Shown: in pieces, positions 8,163 through 16,092 of the stretch
How the letters are laid out: each line of letters starts with the position of its first letter
Position numbering within the stretch: position 1 is the stretch's first letter
NCBI GenBank assembly: GCA_011525945.1
Contig: WYBJ01000204.1
Span: forward strand, 1-33,339
DNA: 33,339 nucleotides
Direction: 5' to 3'
Source of the DNA: Burkholderiaceae bacterium
GTDB lineage: Bacteria > Pseudomonadota > Gammaproteobacteria > Burkholderiales > WYBJ01
Position numbers and translations under genes: made by a program
The notes under the pieces: generated by a model
Databases searched by the model: none
The model's input: the letters and a program-made list of their open reading frames with translations, nothing else
Told to the model about the DNA's origin: nothing

Positions 8163-10544
8163 ATGAGCAGCGTACTCGAAAGCAAGCCTGCCGCGCAGGA
8201 CAACGTGCTCGCCGAGAAGCTGACGTTCTCGCGCAATCTGCAGGCGGTGACGAACAAGATCCATGCGACCAGCAACATCGACGAAATCATGTTGGAGCTC
8301 TCGCAGGACATCTGCGCGCTGCTCAACGCCGATCGCCTGACGCTTTACTCGGTATCCGAGGACAAGCAGTCCATCATCTCCAAGGTGAAGATGGGGCTGA
8401 ATCAGTTCAAGGATCTGAAGCTGCCGATTAGCGAGCAGAGCATCGCCGGCTACTGCGCCACCCACAAGCGAGTGATCAACATCCGCGACGTGTACGACGA
8501 CACCGAACTCAAGTCGTACAGCCCGCAGCTCAACTTCCTGAAGGAAGTCGACAAGCGCACCGGCTACCGCACCAAGCAGATGCTGGTCGCGCCCGTGATC
8601 GATGGCCCCGGCAAGGATCTGATGGGTGTCATCCAGATCATCAACAGCAAAGCCGGGCAGCCGTTCTCGACCATGGTCGAGGAGGGTGTGACGCATCTAG
8701 CCGAAACGCTTGCGATCGCCTTCCGCCAGCGCAGCCGGGTGCAACCGGCGCTGGTGCGCGGCAAGTACGACGCGCTGGTGACCAACGCTGTGATCTCGGC
8801 CGAAGAGATGGAGCTCGCGACACGTTCCGCGCGCCGCAAGAATCTGGAAGTCGAGACAGTCCTGCTGGACGAGTTCCAGGTCAAGCCCAACGCCCTGGGC
8901 GAGGCTCTCGCGGCTTTCTTCGGCGTGCCCTATGAACCCTACCGTGCCGACCGCATCAAGCCGCTCGACTTGCTGCGTAATCTCAAGCGCGATTTCTGCG
9001 TCTCCAGCGGCTGGGTGCCGATCGATGATAGCAAGGAAGGCCTCTTGGTGCTCACCACCGATCCCGAGAAGATCAAGAGCTCGAGGGTGGTGAACAACGT
9101 ATTTCCGAAGGCCAAGCTCGTCTACAAGGTCTGCTCGCAGCGTGAGTTCGGCATGGCGCTGGACCAGATGTTCGGTGCGGAAGCCGATCTCGGTGGGTCG
9201 ATCGACGACATGCTCGGCGGCCTGGACGAGGTGGAGCTCGAGGATGCGGTCGGCGGCGGCGACGATGCGGTGAGCGCGGCCAATGACAACGAGCTGGTGA
9301 AGCTGGTCAACAAGGTTATCGTCGACGCCTACAGCCAAGGCGCCTCGGACATTCACGTTGAGCCGTATCCCGGAAAGCAGAAGACCGAAATCCGCTTCCG
9401 CAAGGATGGCTCGCTGCAGCCCTACATCTCGGTTCCGGCCAGCTATCGAAACGCGATCGCGGCGCGGCTGAAGATCATGTGCGATCTGGACATCGCGGAG
9501 AAGCGCAAGCCCCAGGACGGCAAGATCAAGTTCAAGAAGTTCGGCCCGCTCGACATCGAGCTACGCGTGGCGACCATTCCTACGCAGGGCGGGGTCGAAG
9601 ACATCGTCATGCGTATCCTGGCCGCGGGCGAGCCGATCCCGCTCGACAAGCTGGGGCTGTCGGCGCGCAATCTCGAGCGCATGAAATCGGCGATCGAGAA
9701 ACCGTATGGGCTTTTCTTCGTCTGTGGGCCGACGGGCTCAGGCAAGACTACCTCGCTTCATTCGGTGCTGGGTTATCTCAACACCCCCGACACCAAGATC
9801 TGGACCGCCGAGGATCCGGTAGAAATCACCCAGCGGGGCTTGCGTCAGGTGCAGATGAATCCGAAGGCGGGGCTTTCGTTCGCGGTTGCGATGAAGGCGT
9901 TCCTGCGCGCCGACCCCGACATCATCATGGTGGGTGAGATGCGCGACAAAGAGACCACGTCGACCGGCATCGAGGCCTCGCTTACCGGCCACCTAGTGTT
10001 CGCGACGCTGCACACCAATAGCGCGCCCGAGTCGATCATCCGCCTGCTCGACATGGGCATGGATCCGTTCAACTTCGCCGACGCGCTGCTGGGCGTGCTC
10101 GCCCAGCGCTTGGCCAAGCGCCTTTGCGCCAAGTGCAAGCGCGCGCATCCGGCGTCACAGTCCGAGATCGACGCGTTGCTCGACGAGTATGCGCAGGAGC
10201 TCACCCATACGGCGGCGTGGAAACAGGACGCCAAGGCGAGCCGCGCGGCGCTCGCCAAGGAGTGGATGGAGGGTTTCAGTAACGACAAGGGCGAGCTCGT
10301 TCTGTACGAGGCGGTCGGCTGCGAAGTGTGCGGCGGCACGGGTTACAAGGGGCGGGTCGGATTGCACGAGCTGCTGCTCGGTTCGGACGCGATCAAGAAG
10401 CATATTCAGGAGCACGCGCGCGTGGCCGAAATGATCGCGACGGCTCTGGAGGACGGCATGCGCACGTTGAAGCAGGACGGCATCGAGAAGGTCCTGCAGG
10501 GCGTAACCGACATCAAGCAAGTTCGCGCGGTGTGCATCAAGTAG
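8163..10544 (+). CDS. GAF-domain GspE/PilB-type assembly ATPase
   Basis: This 793-residue protein belongs to the type II secretion/type IV pilus assembly ATPases. An N-terminal GAF domain (about 25-190) comes first, then a GspE/PilB N-terminal-like domain (about 200-335), then the ATPase core (about 370-790). The core has Walker A GPTGSGKTT (522-530), Walker B DPDIIMVGE (584-592), the intervening Asp box, a His box around 610-620, and a four-cysteine zinc site (C655, C658, C720, C723). It looks catalytically intact. A GAF domain at the front is unusual for PilB/GspE and suggests control by a small molecule. The GAF carries KRTGYRTK, close to KKTGYRSK in the next protein. No pilC, pilD, pilM or secretin gene is nearby; the nearest pilins are about 9.5 kb downstream. 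Ribosome-binding site GAGGGTG precedes the ATG. Confidence 0.92.
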   Translation: MSSVLESKPAAQDNVLAEKLTFSRNLQAVTNKIHATSNIDEIMLELSQDICALLNADRLTLYSVSEDKQSIISKVKMGLNQFKDLKLPISEQSIAGYCATHKRVINIRDVYDDTELKSYSPQLNFLKEVDKRTGYRTKQMLVAPVIDGPGKDLMGVIQIINSKAGQPFSTMVEEGVTHLAETLAIAFRQRSRVQPALVRGKYDALVTNAVISAEEMELATRSARRKNLEVETVLLDEFQVKPNALGEALAAFFGVPYEPYRADRIKPLDLLRNLKRDFCVSSGWVPIDDSKEGLLVLTTDPEKIKSSRVVNNVFPKAKLVYKVCSQREFGMALDQMFGAEADLGGSIDDMLGGLDEVELEDAVGGGDDAVSAANDNELVKLVNKVIVDAYSQGASDIHVEPYPGKQKTEIRFRKDGSLQPYISVPASYRNAIAARLKIMCDLDIAEKRKPQDGKIKFKKFGPLDIELRVATIPTQGGVEDIVMRILAAGEPIPLDKLGLSARNLERMKSAIEKPYGLFFVCGPTGSGKTTSLHSVLGYLNTPDTKIWTAEDPVEITQRGLRQVQMNPKAGLSFAVAMKAFLRADPDIIMVGEMRDKETTSTGIEASLTGHLVFATLHTNSAPESIIRLLDMGMDPFNFADALLGVLAQRLAKRLCAKCKRAHPASQSEIDALLDEYAQELTHTAAWKQDAKASRAALAKEWMEGFSNDKGELVLYEAVGCEVCGGTGYKGRVGLHELLLGSDAIKKHIQEHARVAEMIATALEDGMRTLKQDGIEKVLQGVTDIKQVRAVCIK

Positions 10545-10558
10545 CGGTCGCGGCCGCC

Positions 10559-12190
10559 ATGGATCCCTCCGCCGCGCACAGTCTGTTCAAGCGTCTTGAG
10601 GAACTGAACAGCATCGGCGTGTCCCTCTCCAAGGAGAAGGACATCACCCGGCTGCTGGAGAAGATCCTGATCGCGGCCAAGACGATCACGAATGCCGATG
10701 GCGGCACGCTCTATCGCATCAACGAGGAGGGCAACTGCCAGTTCGAGATCATGCGCACGGATTCGCTCAATATCGCCATGGGCGGGACGACCGGCGTGCC
10801 GATCCCGTTCTATCCGATCCATCTGATCGGGCGTGAGGGGCTTCCGAACAACTCGATGGTAGTGGCGTACTCCGTGCTGCACGACAGCACGGTCAATATA
10901 CCAGATGCATACGCTGCGGAAGGGTTCGACTTCTCCGGCACGAAGAACTTCGACAAGAAGACCGGCTACCGATCGAAGTCGTTTCTGACGGTGCCGATGA
11001 AGAATCACGAGAACGAGATCATCGGCGTACTGCAACTCATCAATGCGCAGGATCGCGCGAACGGGGAGATCATCGCCTTCTCGGCCGCCGATCAGTCGCT
11101 GGCCGAATCGCTCGCCTCGCAGGCGGCGATCGCACTCACCAACCGGCTGCTGATCAATCAGTTGGAGGATCTGTTCGAGGCATTCATCAACCTCATCAAC
11201 ACCGCCATCGACGACAAGTCGCCGTACACGGGTGGACATTGCCAGCGCGTTCCGGTCCTTACCATGATGCTGGCGGAGGCGGCCATCCGCACACGCACGG
11301 GGCCGCTGCGCGATTTTGCGCTCGACGAGCACGCGCTGTACGAGTTGAAGCTCGCGGGGCTCCTGCACGATTGCGGCAAGGTAACCACACCCGTACACAT
11401 CGTCGACAAGGCGACCAAGTTGCAGACGATATTCGATCGGATCGATCTGATCGACACGCGCTTCGAGGTGGTAAAACGCGAGGCCGAGATCGAGTTCCTC
11501 AGGACGAAGCTCGAGCTGCTGAGCGGGAACCCAAGTGCGAGCATTAGCGCGCTGGAGGTGCAGTTGCGCCAGCGCTTGAGCGCGCTTGACGACGATCGCA
11601 ACTTCCTGCGCCGGATCAACATCGGCGGCGAATCGATGAGCCGCAAGGACCTCGAACGGGTTGAGCGCATCGCGCGCACGCAGTGGACCAACGAGCACGG
11701 CGAGCGGGCGGCGCTGCTGAGCAGCGACGAGGTCTACAACCTGTCGATCACGCGCGGGACACTCACGCGCGAGGATCGCCAGATCATCAACAACCATGTC
11801 GCGATGACCTTCAAGATGCTTTCGGCGCTGCCGTGGCCCAAGCACTTGCGCGGCGTGCCCGAAATCGCGGCGAGTCACCACGAGCGCCTCGACGGCAGGG
11901 GCTATCACCGCGGCCTAACCGCCGAGCAGATGCCGTTATCGGCGCGCATCGTCGCTATCGCCGATATCTTCGAAGCCTTGACGGCTAAGGACCGGCCCTA
12001 CAAGCCGGGTAAGACGCTATCCGAATCGCTGGAGATTCTGGGGCGGATGGCGATGGAGAATCACGTCGACTCGCACTTGTTCGATGTGTTCATCCGCGAG
12101 AAGGTATATCTCAAGTATGCGGAGCAGTTTCTCGATCCGGTGCAAATCAATCTGGTGGATGAGACGCAGATACCGGGCTACACCCCGTAG
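10559..12190 (+). CDS. GAF-HD-GYP cyclic-di-GMP phosphodiesterase, variant
   Basis: This 543-residue protein has a GAF domain (about 10-198) followed by an HD-GYP domain (about 200-530). HD-GYP enzymes hydrolyse c-di-GMP. H270-D271 with G273-K274 (HDCGK) and H440-H441 (HHERLDGRGY) are present. Two features are odd. The name-giving GYP triplet reads GYH (448-450). The distance between HDCGK and HHE is about 170 residues, roughly 100 more than usual, with a charged helical insert. The metal ligands are retained, so activity is plausible but not certain. The ATG at 10559 starts 14 bases after the ATPase stop; the frame is open further upstream, but that part overlaps the ATPase gene and was excluded. 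The GAF core resembles that of the ATPase, so both may respond to the same signal. Confidence 0.9.
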   Translation: MDPSAAHSLFKRLEELNSIGVSLSKEKDITRLLEKILIAAKTITNADGGTLYRINEEGNCQFEIMRTDSLNIAMGGTTGVPIPFYPIHLIGREGLPNNSMVVAYSVLHDSTVNIPDAYAAEGFDFSGTKNFDKKTGYRSKSFLTVPMKNHENEIIGVLQLINAQDRANGEIIAFSAADQSLAESLASQAAIALTNRLLINQLEDLFEAFINLINTAIDDKSPYTGGHCQRVPVLTMMLAEAAIRTRTGPLRDFALDEHALYELKLAGLLHDCGKVTTPVHIVDKATKLQTIFDRIDLIDTRFEVVKREAEIEFLRTKLELLSGNPSASISALEVQLRQRLSALDDDRNFLRRINIGGESMSRKDLERVERIARTQWTNEHGERAALLSSDEVYNLSITRGTLTREDRQIINNHVAMTFKMLSALPWPKHLRGVPEIAASHHERLDGRGYHRGLTAEQMPLSARIVAIADIFEALTAKDRPYKPGKTLSESLEILGRMAMENHVDSHLFDVFIREKVYLKYAEQFLDPVQINLVDETQIPGYTP

Positions 12191-12204
12191 CCCGCTCGAG
12201 CGGG
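12191..12204. terminator. palindrome between convergent genes, possible terminator
   Basis: CCCGCTCGAGCGGG is a perfect 14-base palindrome. It begins right after the HD-GYP stop codon and lies 11 bases before the end of the convergent small gene. It could serve as a two-way terminator stem, but there is no T run on either side. Confidence 0.4.
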
Positions 12205-12215
12205 GCAGGTCTCGA

Positions 12216-12569
12216 TCAGCGTTTCGCGCTGCCTGCAGCCGACGCGCTCGGAGCCTTGCGCGTGATGTAGACAATCAGGCCTTCGGTCGCCATTTCGATG
12301 AATGGCTTGCTGTAGCCGAGCTCGGTCAGCTCCCAACGAAAGGTATTGCCCAGGCGGGCCTTCTTGTAGACGCCAAGGCTCTTGCCAGACTCGAACTCGA
12401 TCGCCTTGCGGTAGGCGTCTTCCAATACCTTAGCGATCCGGTTCTGCGAAATCTTCTTCTCCTTCGCCTGATCGAGCGAAGGCGGGTAGCGCCTGGAAAT
12501 GTCGACCGCGAGCGATTTGGCGAAGTGGTCGACATCCTTGCTGGAAAAGCGATCGAAGATCCCCATCAT
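12216..12569 (-). CDS. conserved-looking hypothetical protein, 117 aa
   Basis: I do not recognise this protein. It starts MMGIFDRFSSKDVDHFAKSL and has a charged helical N-terminal half, a central K/R-rich stretch (KEKKISQNRIAKVLEDAYRK) and an Ala/Ser-rich tail. No signal peptide, membrane segment or cysteine motif is seen; it should be cytoplasmic. A good ribosome-binding site (AGGAG) precedes two adjacent ATG codons at 12569 and 12566, and the second is at the more usual spacing. The frame stays open upstream to 13118, but that part lies over the next gene and is rejected. Codon use looks like a real gene. It is convergent with the HD-GYP gene and divergent from the TPR gene. Confidence 0.7.
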   Translation of the reverse strand: MMGIFDRFSSKDVDHFAKSLAVDISRRYPPSLDQAKEKKISQNRIAKVLEDAYRKAIEFESGKSLGVYKKARLGNTFRWELTELGYSKPFIEMATEGLIVYITRKAPSASAAGSAKR

Positions 12570-12777
12570 CGGTCTCCTGGCGGCGCCGCAGTCCTCGGTG
12601 TGCGGCGGCAGCGTTATTGTCCGACAAGCCACGCCAGTGTGCCAGCGCGCTTGTGGCGTCATACTTTGGATGAAGGCCAATCTTGTTCCGCTATCCGATA
12701 GCATACGCAGTGACGCTGCGAACCGGTGCGGCCGCGAGCAGCACGCTAGCCGGCATGTGCGGCTTCTGCGGAGGCAT

Positions 12778-14523
12778 ATGCTTTCCCGACTTCTCTCGTC
12801 GCTGATCCGCCGGCCCGATCGGCCACGCGGTACTGCGCCCAGGCACGGCGGCAGCGACCTCGTCGAGCAGGCCGAGCAGGCGCTCGCCGAGGGCGATTCA
12901 CAGCGTGCCCAAACCATGCTAGAGAACGCGCTGCATGCTGGCGCTGAATCGGCCCGTATCCGACGCGCGCTGGGCAGCATCCTGGGCGCCGGCGGCCATC
13001 TCGAGCGCGCGCGAGTGGAGTTGGAACGGGCGTTGGAAATCGAGCCCGACCACGCGTCGGCGCTGGCCGACCTCGGCAACGTGCACCGCCTGTCCGGGCG
13101 GTTCGATGAGGCACGCATGTGTTACGTGAGCGCGTTGCGCCACGACTCGGAGAATGCGGCCGTCGGCTGCAATCTTGCACTGCTCGACGATCACACGGGC
13201 CGCACCGAGGCTGCCATCGATGCGCTGCGCTCGCTCGTGCAATATCCCGCGTATCCCGAGGCCGTGCGCGCGCTCGTCGATATCCTCGGTCGGATCGGCC
13301 GCACTGCGGAAGCGAAGTCGACATGCACCGCGATCCTGGCGCGAGAACCGGACCATGCGCTCGCGCATGCCGTGCTCGGATTCCTGCTGCTCAAGCGCGA
13401 GCTGGAGCCTGAACGGGCGCTCGAGCATTTCGACCGCGCGATCGCGCTCGGTTACGCGGACGCGGAGCTGTGGTCGAACCGGGGCATTGCCTTGCAGCAT
13501 TCGGGCCGGATCGAGGAGGCGATCGCCAGTTACGATATCGCGGTACAAGTCGGGCCGAACTATCGGTTGGCGCGCTTTCATCGCGCGCTGGCGCTGCTGA
13601 TGCGAGGCGATTTCGGGCAGGCGTGGCCGGACTACGAACTGCGGCTGCTGAGCGAGGATCGACCCAAACCGCCGCGATCGTTTCCCGCCTGGCGCGGTGA
13701 GCGGTTGCCCGCAGGAGCCTTGTTCGTCCATGGCGAGCAAGGGATCGGCGATGAAATCATGTTCGCTTCATGTCTGCCCGACGTCATAGACCTTCAACCG
13801 AGGACCGTCATCGCGTGCAGTGCCAAGCTCGAGACCATTTTTCGGCGCTCGTTTCCGAGCGCGGCGGTGATGAGCCTGCAGCGTGCGTGCGAGTCGAGCG
13901 CGGACGTCGAGTTCGCCGACGTAATGGCGATGGCGCCGATCGGCAGCCTGCCACGGCATTTCAGGCTGTCGCGCGAGTCCTTTCCAAGACACGCCGGCTA
14001 TCTGCGCGCGGATCCCGATCTTGTCGAGGAATATCGTGCTCGACTCGCCCGCCTGGGAAGCGTGCCTAAGGTAGGCGTTTCCTGGCGCGGCGGAAGCGAG
14101 CTGACTCGCCGCGCCCTTCGCAGCCTGGACGCAGAGCGGCTTGCCCGGCTCCTCGCCACGCCGGGCGTGCAATTCGTCAATCTTCAATACGACAGCCGGC
14201 CCGAAGGCGAGGGCATCGAGCGCGTATTGGCCGAAGGCAAGCTCGTGCACTGGCAGGACGCGCTCGACGATTACGATCGGACCGCAGCCCTCGTCTGTGC
14301 GCTCGATTCGATCATCAGCGTGTGCACGGCCTTGATACACCTAGGCGGGGCGCTCGGTCGACCGGTGTCGGTCATGGCGCCGCACAGCCCGGAGTGGCGC
14401 TACGGGATCGGCACAGACACCATGCCTTGGTACCCGTCGGTGCATGTCGAGCGCCAGCCCAGGGCGGGCGACTGGGACTCCGTCGTCTGCGCCGTACAGC
14501 GCAGACTGGCGGCGGGGATCTGA
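12778..14523 (+). CDS. TPR protein with C-terminal glycosyltransferase domain (copy 1)
   Basis: This 581-residue protein is the first of four paralogues in the window. TPR repeats fill about 30-290, and a GT-B-like, family 9-type domain fills about 300-578. Shared motifs are EQGIGDE (320-326), FASC, SWRGG (435-439), CTALIHLGGALGRP and MPWYPS. The family resembles glycosyltransferases often found in flagellin or pilin modification loci; donor and acceptor are unknown. The ATG at 12778 follows GGAGG by 3 bases and gives an N-terminus (MLSRLLSSLIRR) like those of the paralogues. The frame is open further upstream, but that part overlaps the divergent small gene. No membrane segment is seen beyond the short amphipathic N-terminus. 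Confidence 0.85.
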   Translation: MLSRLLSSLIRRPDRPRGTAPRHGGSDLVEQAEQALAEGDSQRAQTMLENALHAGAESARIRRALGSILGAGGHLERARVELERALEIEPDHASALADLGNVHRLSGRFDEARMCYVSALRHDSENAAVGCNLALLDDHTGRTEAAIDALRSLVQYPAYPEAVRALVDILGRIGRTAEAKSTCTAILAREPDHALAHAVLGFLLLKRELEPERALEHFDRAIALGYADAELWSNRGIALQHSGRIEEAIASYDIAVQVGPNYRLARFHRALALLMRGDFGQAWPDYELRLLSEDRPKPPRSFPAWRGERLPAGALFVHGEQGIGDEIMFASCLPDVIDLQPRTVIACSAKLETIFRRSFPSAAVMSLQRACESSADVEFADVMAMAPIGSLPRHFRLSRESFPRHAGYLRADPDLVEEYRARLARLGSVPKVGVSWRGGSELTRRALRSLDAERLARLLATPGVQFVNLQYDSRPEGEGIERVLAEGKLVHWQDALDDYDRTAALVCALDSIISVCTALIHLGGALGRPVSVMAPHSPEWRYGIGTDTMPWYPSVHVERQPRAGDWDSVVCAVQRRLAAGI

Positions 14524-14539
14524 CCGTTCCGAGCGCCCG

Positions 14540-14588
14540 AAACCCGCCGCGCGATCGATGCGAAGCCTTATCGGATTCGTGCGGGTTT
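14540..14588. terminator. inverted repeat between convergent genes
   Basis: AAACCCGC (14540-14547) pairs exactly with GCGGGTTT (14581-14588) across a 33-base loop. It lies between the ends of the TPR-glycosyltransferase gene and the convergent methyltransferase gene. The A-rich and T-rich ends would suit termination in both directions, but the loop is long. Confidence 0.35.
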
Positions 14589-14619
14589 GTCAGGCGATTG
14601 CAGAAAACGCGCGCGATCC

Positions 14620-15291
14620 CTAGGTGTCGCCCATGGCCTGGGTCGCTGGTGCTTGCCGCTTGCCTTGCGGGCGCCGTTCGAAGACCACCACGCTGTCGTA
14701 GCACGCTATGCAGTCGGTCGCCTTGGTGAAGTCGGAAACGCTCAGTGCGCCCCTGGAATGCACCGCGTTGATCTCGTCGAGCTTGTCCTTGGTGAATTCC
14801 ATGAAACTGCCCGGCTGTCTCAATCCGCCCTGGTACTCCGGCCAATAGCACGTGTGCGTATCCTCGACCACGTAAACACCGTGCGGATGAAGCCTCGAGT
14901 ACAGCAATTCGAACGACGAGATCATGTGTTCCATCACATGGCTGCCGTCGTCGAGCACGATGTCGACGCGCGGATGCTTGCTGAATATGCGCTCGATCAG
15001 CTCCGGATCGTCCTGGCTGCCGATGAAGATTTCGATGCCGTCGGCTTCATGCACCTTGCACTGTGGGTTGATGTCGATGCCGATGATCCTGGCGCCTTCC
15101 CCGAAAAATGCCTTCCACATGGCGAGCGAACCACCGCCGAAGACGCCGATTTCGATCATCACGGGAGCTCTTTGCCTGAAGCGCGAGAAGTGGCGCTCGT
15201 AGATGTCGAAGTAGTGCATCCACTTGTGCAGGCGCTTGTCGGCGTTGTTGAGGAAGTATCTGTGGAGGAAGCCATCGCTCATTTCGGTCAT
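14620..15291 (-). CDS. class I SAM-dependent methyltransferase
   Basis: This 223-residue protein has a Rossmann-type SAM site: EIGVFGGGS (47-55) is the glycine-rich loop and D73 (GIDINP) the ribose-binding acid. DDGSH (114-118) and VVEDTHTCYW (141-150) resemble the metal-assisted sugar O-methyltransferases of the MycE/macrocin type. It probably methylates a sugar or glycan, which fits the glycosyltransferases around it; the substrate is not known. The chosen start has GGAGG four bases before ATG 15291. A longer frame to 15402 exists but would overlap the divergent glycosyltransferase gene and lacks a comparable ribosome-binding site. The last 20 residues are a basic, Ala/Gln-rich tail. No signal peptide is seen. 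Confidence 0.85.
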   Translation of the reverse strand: MTEMSDGFLHRYFLNNADKRLHKWMHYFDIYERHFSRFRQRAPVMIEIGVFGGGSLAMWKAFFGEGARIIGIDINPQCKVHEADGIEIFIGSQDDPELIERIFSKHPRVDIVLDDGSHVMEHMISSFELLYSRLHPHGVYVVEDTHTCYWPEYQGGLRQPGSFMEFTKDKLDEINAVHSRGALSVSDFTKATDCIACYDSVVVFERRPQGKRQAPATQAMGDT

Positions 15292-15385
15292 CCATCCTCC
15301 GACTATTGACACGCGGGGCAGAAGGTCCGATTGTTTGCCGCAAGTATAATCGACGGGAAGTGACCCGCAGCGAAAGGGACAGTCC

Positions 15386-16072
15386 ATGATCCGCATTTTC
15401 ATCGGCTTCGATCCGCGCGAGACCGTGGCGTTCCATGTTCTCTGCCACAGTATCCATGCGCGTGCATCGCGACCTGTCGAGGTGGCGCCGCTCGCGCTCT
15501 CTCAACTGGCCGGAGTGCTGACTCGGGAGCGCGACCCGCTCCAATCCACCGATTTTTCGTTTTCCCGTTTTCTCACGCCGTACTTGTCGGGATTTTCCGG
15601 CTGGTCGATCTTCATGGATTGCGACATGCTGGTGCTGGACGATATCGCCGGGCTCTATGAGATGCGCGACGATCGTTACGCGGTTATGGTGGTGAAGCAC
15701 CAGCACAGGCCGAGAGAGCAGATCAAGTTCCTCGACCAGCCGCAATCGAAGTACGAGAAGAAGAACTGGTCGAGCGTGATGCTGTTCAACAATTCACGTT
15801 GCCGCGCGCTCACGCCCGAGTTCGTCAACTCGGCAAGCGGATTGCAATTGCATCAGTTCAAGTGGCTGGACGATGAAGCGCTGATCGGCGAGCTACCGCA
15901 CCGATGGAACCATCTGGTCGGCTACGATGCTCCGGCGCCGGGGATGTCGCTGGTGCACTACACGCTCGGGGGGCCGTACTTTGACGAGTACCGGGACTGC
16001 GAGTACGCCCGCGAGTGGTTCTTGGAGCGTGACCGGATGCTGTTCGCCGCTCAGCGCGATCGCCCGCAATAG
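15386..16072 (+). CDS. small DxD-type glycosyltransferase
   Basis: This 228-residue protein looks like a GT-A fold, GT8-like glycosyltransferase. It starts MIRIFIGFDPRE, has the nucleotide-sugar and metal motif D78-C79-D80 (FMDCDML), and ends with a His-containing region (SLVHYTLGGPYFDEY) of the sort that completes the metal site in this fold. Ribosome-binding site AAGGGA lies before the ATG. It diverges from the methyltransferase gene across 94 bases. That gap contains a perfect TATAAT at 15345-15350 but no matching -35. The next TPR-glycosyltransferase gene starts 20 bases after its stop, so the two are likely co-transcribed. Sugar and acceptor are unknown. Confidence 0.82.
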   Translation: MIRIFIGFDPRETVAFHVLCHSIHARASRPVEVAPLALSQLAGVLTRERDPLQSTDFSFSRFLTPYLSGFSGWSIFMDCDMLVLDDIAGLYEMRDDRYAVMVVKHQHRPREQIKFLDQPQSKYEKKNWSSVMLFNNSRCRALTPEFVNSASGLQLHQFKWLDDEALIGELPHRWNHLVGYDAPAPGMSLVHYTLGGPYFDEYRDCEYAREWFLERDRMLFAAQRDRPQ

Positions 16073-16092
16073 CGCGCCCATCGGCGTTTCCC

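Noticed and set aside
10406-11908. 500-codon minus-strand open frame over the HD-GYP gene
   Set aside because: No recognisable domain, and the opposite strand encodes clear GAF and HD-GYP motifs.
12570-12777. N-terminal extension of the TPR-glycosyltransferase (from 12499) and of the small minus-strand gene (from 13118)
   Set aside because: Both extensions overlap the other gene, lack family features, and ignore the better ribosome-binding sites at 12770-12774 and next to 12569.
15306-15350. TTGACA (15306) and TATAAT (15345) as a promoter pair
   Set aside because: The spacer is 33 bases, about twice what sigma-70 allows. TATAAT alone may still act, but no -35 fits it.
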